Origin: Chloroflexota bacterium
GTDB lineage: Bacteria; Chloroflexota; Anaerolineae; Anaerolineales; DRMV01
NCBI GenBank assembly: GCA_013154225.1
Contig: JAADCW010000079.1
Span: forward strand, 1-7,662
Direction: 5' to 3'
DNA: 7,662 nucleotides
The notes under the pieces: model-generated
The model's database searches: none
What the model was told of the DNA's origin: nothing
Seen by the model: only the letters and a program-made list of their open reading frames with translations
Shown: one piece after another, positions 7,063-7,662 of the stretch
How positions within the stretch are numbered: the stretch's first letter is position 1
How the letters are laid out: each line of letters opens with the position of its first letter
Translations under genes and position numbers: made by a program

Positions 7063-7662
7063 AAGGTTGTTGGGGAACCCGATAAATGGTCACGCCATCG
7101 AAATGCGCGACCACGGCTTCAGGGGGAAGGTATAAAGGCAAGCCGCCCAACGCGCGCTCGCGAGGGCCCAGGAAAATGTAATCCACGCCCTCGCGCTGTA
7201 AAAAAGCCGCGGCCTGAGCGCCCTTGAAACAGCGGCGGAAGAAATCGCCCGTCAACTCCCGATAGCGTGGGGCTTCCACGGTTTCCATGGGGTGCCCATA
7301 AAGCACCCGCCGCCCGCTCAAGGCAGGGATGAACATGCCGGTTTCAGGTGCAGCCAGCACCACCGCGTCGGGCGGTGTGTGCTCGGCCAGCCACTGCATG
7401 GCTTCGGCCTCGCCGCGAGTAAGGTAAAAATGCGCATCGTGGGTCGCGATGCCATGCCAGGCCAGCAGAAGCACCGCGGCCAACGTGGGCAAAGTCAACG
7501 CCCAGAGCGCTCCAGAAGTCCATCGCGGCCATGGGCGCACCGTCAGCGCCCATGCGCTCAGCCCCACCAAAGGCACCACCAAGCCCATCAAAAAACGCCG
7601 TTGCAAAGCCCAAGGGAACAAGGCCAAAAGCAATGCAGCCCCAGCCCAAAGCACCAGCGGCA
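7061..7662 (-). CDS. C-terminal part of polytopic membrane protein, paralogue of the 542-aa protein (X1), cut by window edge
   Basis: The frame is open from the window edge to a TGA at 7063-7061. About 200 residues are visible, and the GTG at 7654 is not a convincing start because Leu and Pro codons precede it in frame and the protein opens in the middle of a membrane span. Counting from that GTG: spans at about 1-15, 21-38 and 46-66, with Q-R-R-F-L-M-G (18-24) between the first two; then an outside domain with F-Y-L-T-R-G-E-A-E-A-M-Q-W-L (76-89), V-V-L-A-A-P-E-T-G (98-106), Y-G-H-P-M-E-T (119-125), D-Y-I-F-L-G-P-R-E-R-A-L-G (158-170) and a short final strand ending Y-R-V-P. The same order of motifs appears in the 542-aa protein two genes downstream, though there the Gly-His...Glu-Thr stretch reads G-L-G-P-E-S (466-471). 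It is the first visible gene of the operon. I recognise the tail from uncharacterised Chloroflexota membrane proteins; a GT-C-like role is possible but not shown. Confidence 0.65.
   Translation of the reverse strand, partial: PLVLWAGAALLLALFPWALQRRFLMGLVVPLVGLSAWALTVRPWPRWTSGALWALTLPTLAAVLLLAWHGIATHDAHFYLTRGEAEAMQWLAEHTPPDAVVLAAPETGMFIPALSGRRVLYGHPMETVEAPRYRELTGDFFRRCFKGAQAAAFLQREGVDYIFLGPRERALGGLPLYLPPEAVVAHFDGVTIYRVPQQP

Noticed and set aside
5709..7085. Long open frame (458 codons) on the + strand opposite the upstream YfhO-like gene
   Set aside because: Its translation is rich in Gln, Pro, Arg and Ser, with no hydrophobic core or recognisable motif. It mirrors a clearly recognisable membrane-protein gene; G+C-rich genes often leave the antisense frame free of stops.
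7652..7654. GTG at 7654 as the start of the first operon gene
   Set aside because: Upstream codons remain open to the window edge, the protein would begin in the middle of a membrane span, and the paralogue has about 345 more residues before this region.

Overview
The window has a high G+C content (roughly 56% in the left-hand gene and about 60-65% elsewhere, judged from a few sampled lines). Essentially all of it is coding: five protein genes, no RNA genes, no mobile elements, no CRISPR array and no intergenic gap longer than a few bases. The protein families and their style (large Trp/Leu/Ala-rich polytopic proteins with a C-terminal extracytoplasmic domain, in tight operons with ATG/GTG starts) recall Chloroflexota, especially Anaerolineae, probably from an environmental genome. 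That placement is inferred from remembered family patterns and is only moderately secure.

Layout: positions 1-1011 on the + strand hold the C-terminal two-thirds or so of a sulfatase / alkaline-phosphatase-superfamily protein whose start lies left of the window. The rest is one minus-strand operon, read right to left. First comes the C-terminal part of a polytopic membrane protein (7662-7061, start outside the window). Then follow a YfhO-family membrane protein (7055-4947), a 542-aa polytopic membrane protein (4950-3322) and a second YfhO-family protein (3325-992). The first and third genes look like paralogues, and so do the second and fourth, so the operon reads as a two-gene module present twice (X1-Y1-X2-Y2). 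Junctions are 4-nt stop/start overlaps or a 5-nt gap, with Shine-Dalgarno sites inside the preceding gene, which suggests translational coupling. The last operon gene and the + strand sulfatase are convergent and share 20 bp at their 3' ends.

How they may work together: YfhO proteins belong to the GT-C-like multi-membrane-spanning class, and in Firmicutes YfhO takes part in glycosylating lipoteichoic acid from polyprenyl-phosphate sugars. The X proteins have the same architecture (many membrane spans followed by an outside domain) and may be GT-C-like too. The neighbouring sulfatase-fold protein is of a type that acts on phosphate or sulfate esters of surface polymers. A cell-surface glycan or glycolipid function is the best guess, but no substrate can be read from the sequence. 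The most interesting points are the alternating paralogous pairs, the apparent loss in the downstream YfhO copy of the acidic residue expected in the first outside loop, and a shared but functionally unassigned outside domain in the X proteins.
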